Of a stretch of 64,000 nt of DNA, positions 63,104 through 64,000 are shown in pieces. The stretch comes from an uncultured delta proteobacterium (GTDB taxonomy: Bacteria; Desulfobacterota; Desulfobulbia; Desulfobulbales; Desulfocapsaceae). Both the position numbers and the translations under genes were made by a program. Positions within the stretch are counted from its first letter, which is position 1, and every line of letters starts with the position of its first letter. Location of the stretch: positions 1 to 64,000 of the forward strand of contig CAIUQR010000150.1 in assembly GCA_903901335.1 (NCBI GenBank), written 5' to 3'. The notes under the pieces were generated by a model. That model ran no database searches, had not been told where the DNA came from, and worked only from the letters and a program-made list of their open reading frames with translations.

Positions 63104-63121
63104 GGTACGTGTTTGGTACGT
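63104..63121. repeat. Right arm-type recombinase site (tandem GGTACGT)
   Basis: GGTACGTGTTTGGTACGT matches the left-end pair at 42228-42246 in sequence, spacing and orientation. It is 122 bp inside attR. Confidence 0.7.
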
Positions 63122-63243
63122 CTCGTATCGATTTCTGTTGAATTTATTGTGCTTATTGAAGCTATTGAATAAATCACAAATGAACCGCAACTGCCTGAAT
63201 TAAGAGTAAAAGCCTGATATATCAAGATTTAACGTAAATACAG

Positions 63244-63278
63244 GGACGCGGATTCGACTCCCGCCGCCTCCACCAATT
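63244..63278. other. attR: right attachment site
   Basis: This is the second copy of the ssrA 3'-end sequence (GGACGCGG-A-TTCGACTCCC through CTCCACCAATT), 34 of 35 bases identical to attL. It is not followed by a complete tmRNA gene, which proves that it is an attachment-site duplication. Confidence 0.92.
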
Positions 63279-63283
63279 AAATA

Positions 63284-63327
63284 GCCGAAATTAAAGGGAT
63301 TATTTCTCTTTGGTTTCGGCCATTTTT
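63284..63327 (+). terminator. Displaced native ssrA terminator
   Basis: GCCGAAA and TTTCGGC bound a loop, with CATTTTTG after the stem. It lies 9 bp past the ssrA-CCA-equivalent in attR, where the original ssrA terminator must have been before integration. It now overlaps the end of the minus-strand gene at 63300. Confidence 0.7.
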
Positions 63328-63767
63328 GTTCCCATATGTTTCCCGGGGAGGTTTTTTTGAATTATTACGTTTAATGGAATAATTGATCCTTTTTTCCAAT
63401 TCCCAACATCCTTAATTCTCCACCTTATTTCAAATTCCCATAAACCCGCACTTTCCAGAGTTAAGTTTTGGACTTCCAAATTTATTAGAATATTCTCTCC
63501 CTTTTTCTCTATAGGGAAGCTCATTTCTTGTAATAAGATTGACCTCGTCTTACCCGTTTTTCGTCTAAGGACTTCAATATCAAGTATTTTGTTATCCTCA
63601 ATCCCATTTTTTATCCAAAACTTTGATACTAGAGTAAAAGGCGGTAGGGTGATTTTTTCTGATTCGGTTAAAGTGATTCCTTCAATTACGTCAATATAGG
63701 AAGCCAAGCCTGTGTTTTTGTCCAGAATAGACCTAACGCATATAATTGAATGTAAATGTTGTATCAT
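63300..63767 (-). CDS. Hypothetical protein (155 aa) outside the island
   Basis: The 155-residue product looks like an all-beta protein (IICVRSILDKNTGLASYIDV, EVQNLTLESAGLWEFEIRWR), with a basic polar tail. It begins with ATG overlapping the stop of the upstream gene (ATGA), so the two are an operon. No family named with confidence. It lies beyond attR and so belongs to the chromosome or to a tandem second island. Confidence 0.65.
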   Translation of the reverse strand: MIQHLHSIICVRSILDKNTGLASYIDVIEGITLTESEKITLPPFTLVSKFWIKNGIEDNKILDIEVLRRKTGKTRSILLQEMSFPIEKKGENILINLEVQNLTLESAGLWEFEIRWRIKDVGNWKKGSIIPLNVIIQKNLPGKHMGTKMAETKEK

Positions 63768-64000
63768 TGTTCCTTTGCCCCGAAATATATATCGCGATTA
63801 ATAGTTGCTGGAATAATTTGGTCATTATTTGATGACCATCTGTTTGTGATTCCTATATCTTGTCTTGCAGTGTCCTCGAAAAATTCCAGCTTTTTTGTGT
63901 AAACTTGCAACTCCTGATGCTGTGAAACTATATTAAGTGTAAGGCCATTAATCATACGTTCAAGTGCTTCAATTTTATCGGCATATAATTTTTTAATGGC
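63764..64000 (-). CDS. Hypothetical protein (partial, 5' end outside window)
   Basis: The minus-strand frame is open from the window edge to TGA at 63764-63766. At least 78 codons are visible. An internal ATG at 63955 is not necessarily the start. The sequence is helical and polar (KLYADKIEALER then VYTKKLEFFEDTARQDIG). Four bases overlap with the next gene. No family recognised. Confidence 0.55.
   Translation of the reverse strand, partial: AIKKLYADKIEALERMINGLTLNIVSQHQELQVYTKKLEFFEDTARQDIGITNRWSSNNDQIIPATINRDIYFGAKEQ

Larger units (their letters stand above)
62671..63243. other. Right-end non-coding region of the island
   Basis: No gene was supported in these 573 bp. The segment holds a 13-bp inverted repeat (62793-62852), the right arm-type tandem repeat (63104-63121) and ends at attR. 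Such composition fits an attP half-site with recombinase and accessory-protein sites, and possibly an element origin. Confidence 0.6.
42162..63278. mobile_element. Integrative genomic island in ssrA (about 21 kb)
   Basis: The boundaries are the 35-bp direct repeats. The element carries a tyrosine integrase next to attL and an excisionase gene. It also has a polymerase-like protein, a primase-type ATPase, an annealase/nuclease pair and AT-rich hypothetical cargo, including an attC-type cassette array. There are no phage capsid, terminase, conjugation or relaxase genes, so it is neither an intact prophage nor a self-transmissible ICE on the evidence here. It may be a satellite or a mobilisable island. 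Confidence 0.9.

Noticed and set aside
42162-63278. Prophage or conjugative element
   Set aside because: No capsid, portal, terminase, tail, relaxase or type IV secretion genes are seen; only integration, replication-like and recombination genes remain.
1-64000. CRISPR arrays
   Set aside because: No regularly spaced direct repeats of 24-40 bp with unique spacers were found. The Cas4-like nuclease belongs to a recombination pair instead.

Overview
The window reads as about 42 kb of conserved bacterial chromosome followed by a mobile island of about 21 kb. The core genes and their order (pckA, PTA-fused maeB, IspDF fusion, Fe-S type PurF, Nif3 - C4 zinc-ribbon coiled coil - rnpB, smpB-ssrA, an NdvB-like giant glycosyltransferase, many c-di-GMP parts) suggest a Gram-negative anaerobe of the Desulfobacterota (old Deltaproteobacteria), possibly a Desulfobulbales-like lineage. 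That placement is inferred from gene content only. There is no 16S rRNA in the window.

Chromosomal part, 1-42126. An insertion-sequence end lies at the left edge (1-141). It is followed by a KamA-like radical SAM aminomutase and maeB (minus strand), then pckA (plus strand), a pair of C3/C4 carbon-node enzymes. Next come a truncated Mut7-C-type ubiquitin-fold fragment, a slipin, a TauABC/SsuABC-like ABC importer (binding protein, permease, ATPase), a 5'-truncated AraC regulator, a stand-alone RelA/SpoT alarmone synthetase, a tiny lysine-rich protein, and a 3068-residue cyclic beta-glucan synthase homologue (12935-22141). 22.9-30.7 kb holds envelope and signalling genes: secreted protein, GNAT, an unfamiliar lipoprotein/coiled-coil/membrane trio, class II aldolase, PilZ, HD-domain protein, REC-GGDEF. 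30.8-37.1 kb (minus strand) is housekeeping: purF, PepT-like peptidase, ispDF, rnpB, zinc-ribbon protein, Nif3, tRNA-Met(CAT). 37.4-42.2 kb (plus strand) holds an M48 peptidase with TPRs, a GspE/PilB-type ATPase, smpB and ssrA.

Island, about 42162-63278. The ssrA 3' end is repeated (34 of 35 bases) at 63244-63278, so the interval is an integrated element. It has a tyrosine integrase and excisionase at the ssrA end, and the same tandem GGTACGT arm motif inside each end. Its core comprises a divergent family-A-like polymerase, a MerR-like regulator, a C-rich/G-quadruplex intergenic region and a zinc-ribbon P-loop ATPase of the mobile-element primase type. A minus-strand operon (53169-49261) encodes a putative ssDNA-annealing protein, a RecB/Cas4-like nuclease, DUF932, DUF2958 and small proteins. 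Its genes are separated by near-identical hairpin/U-tract leaders sitting directly on the next ribosome binding site.

The cargo end (54.0-62.7 kb) is AT-rich and mostly hypothetical. Within it, 57.5-60.5 kb is built like an integron cassette array without an integrase: two clear attC sites with matching bulged arms, and one weaker candidate, separate minus-strand genes. These include a two-gene pair (small membrane peptide plus an LPO_1073-like protein) and an HEPN-domain protein, which look like defence or conflict cargo. Beyond the right att site the displaced native ssrA terminator and chromosomal (or second-island) genes resume.
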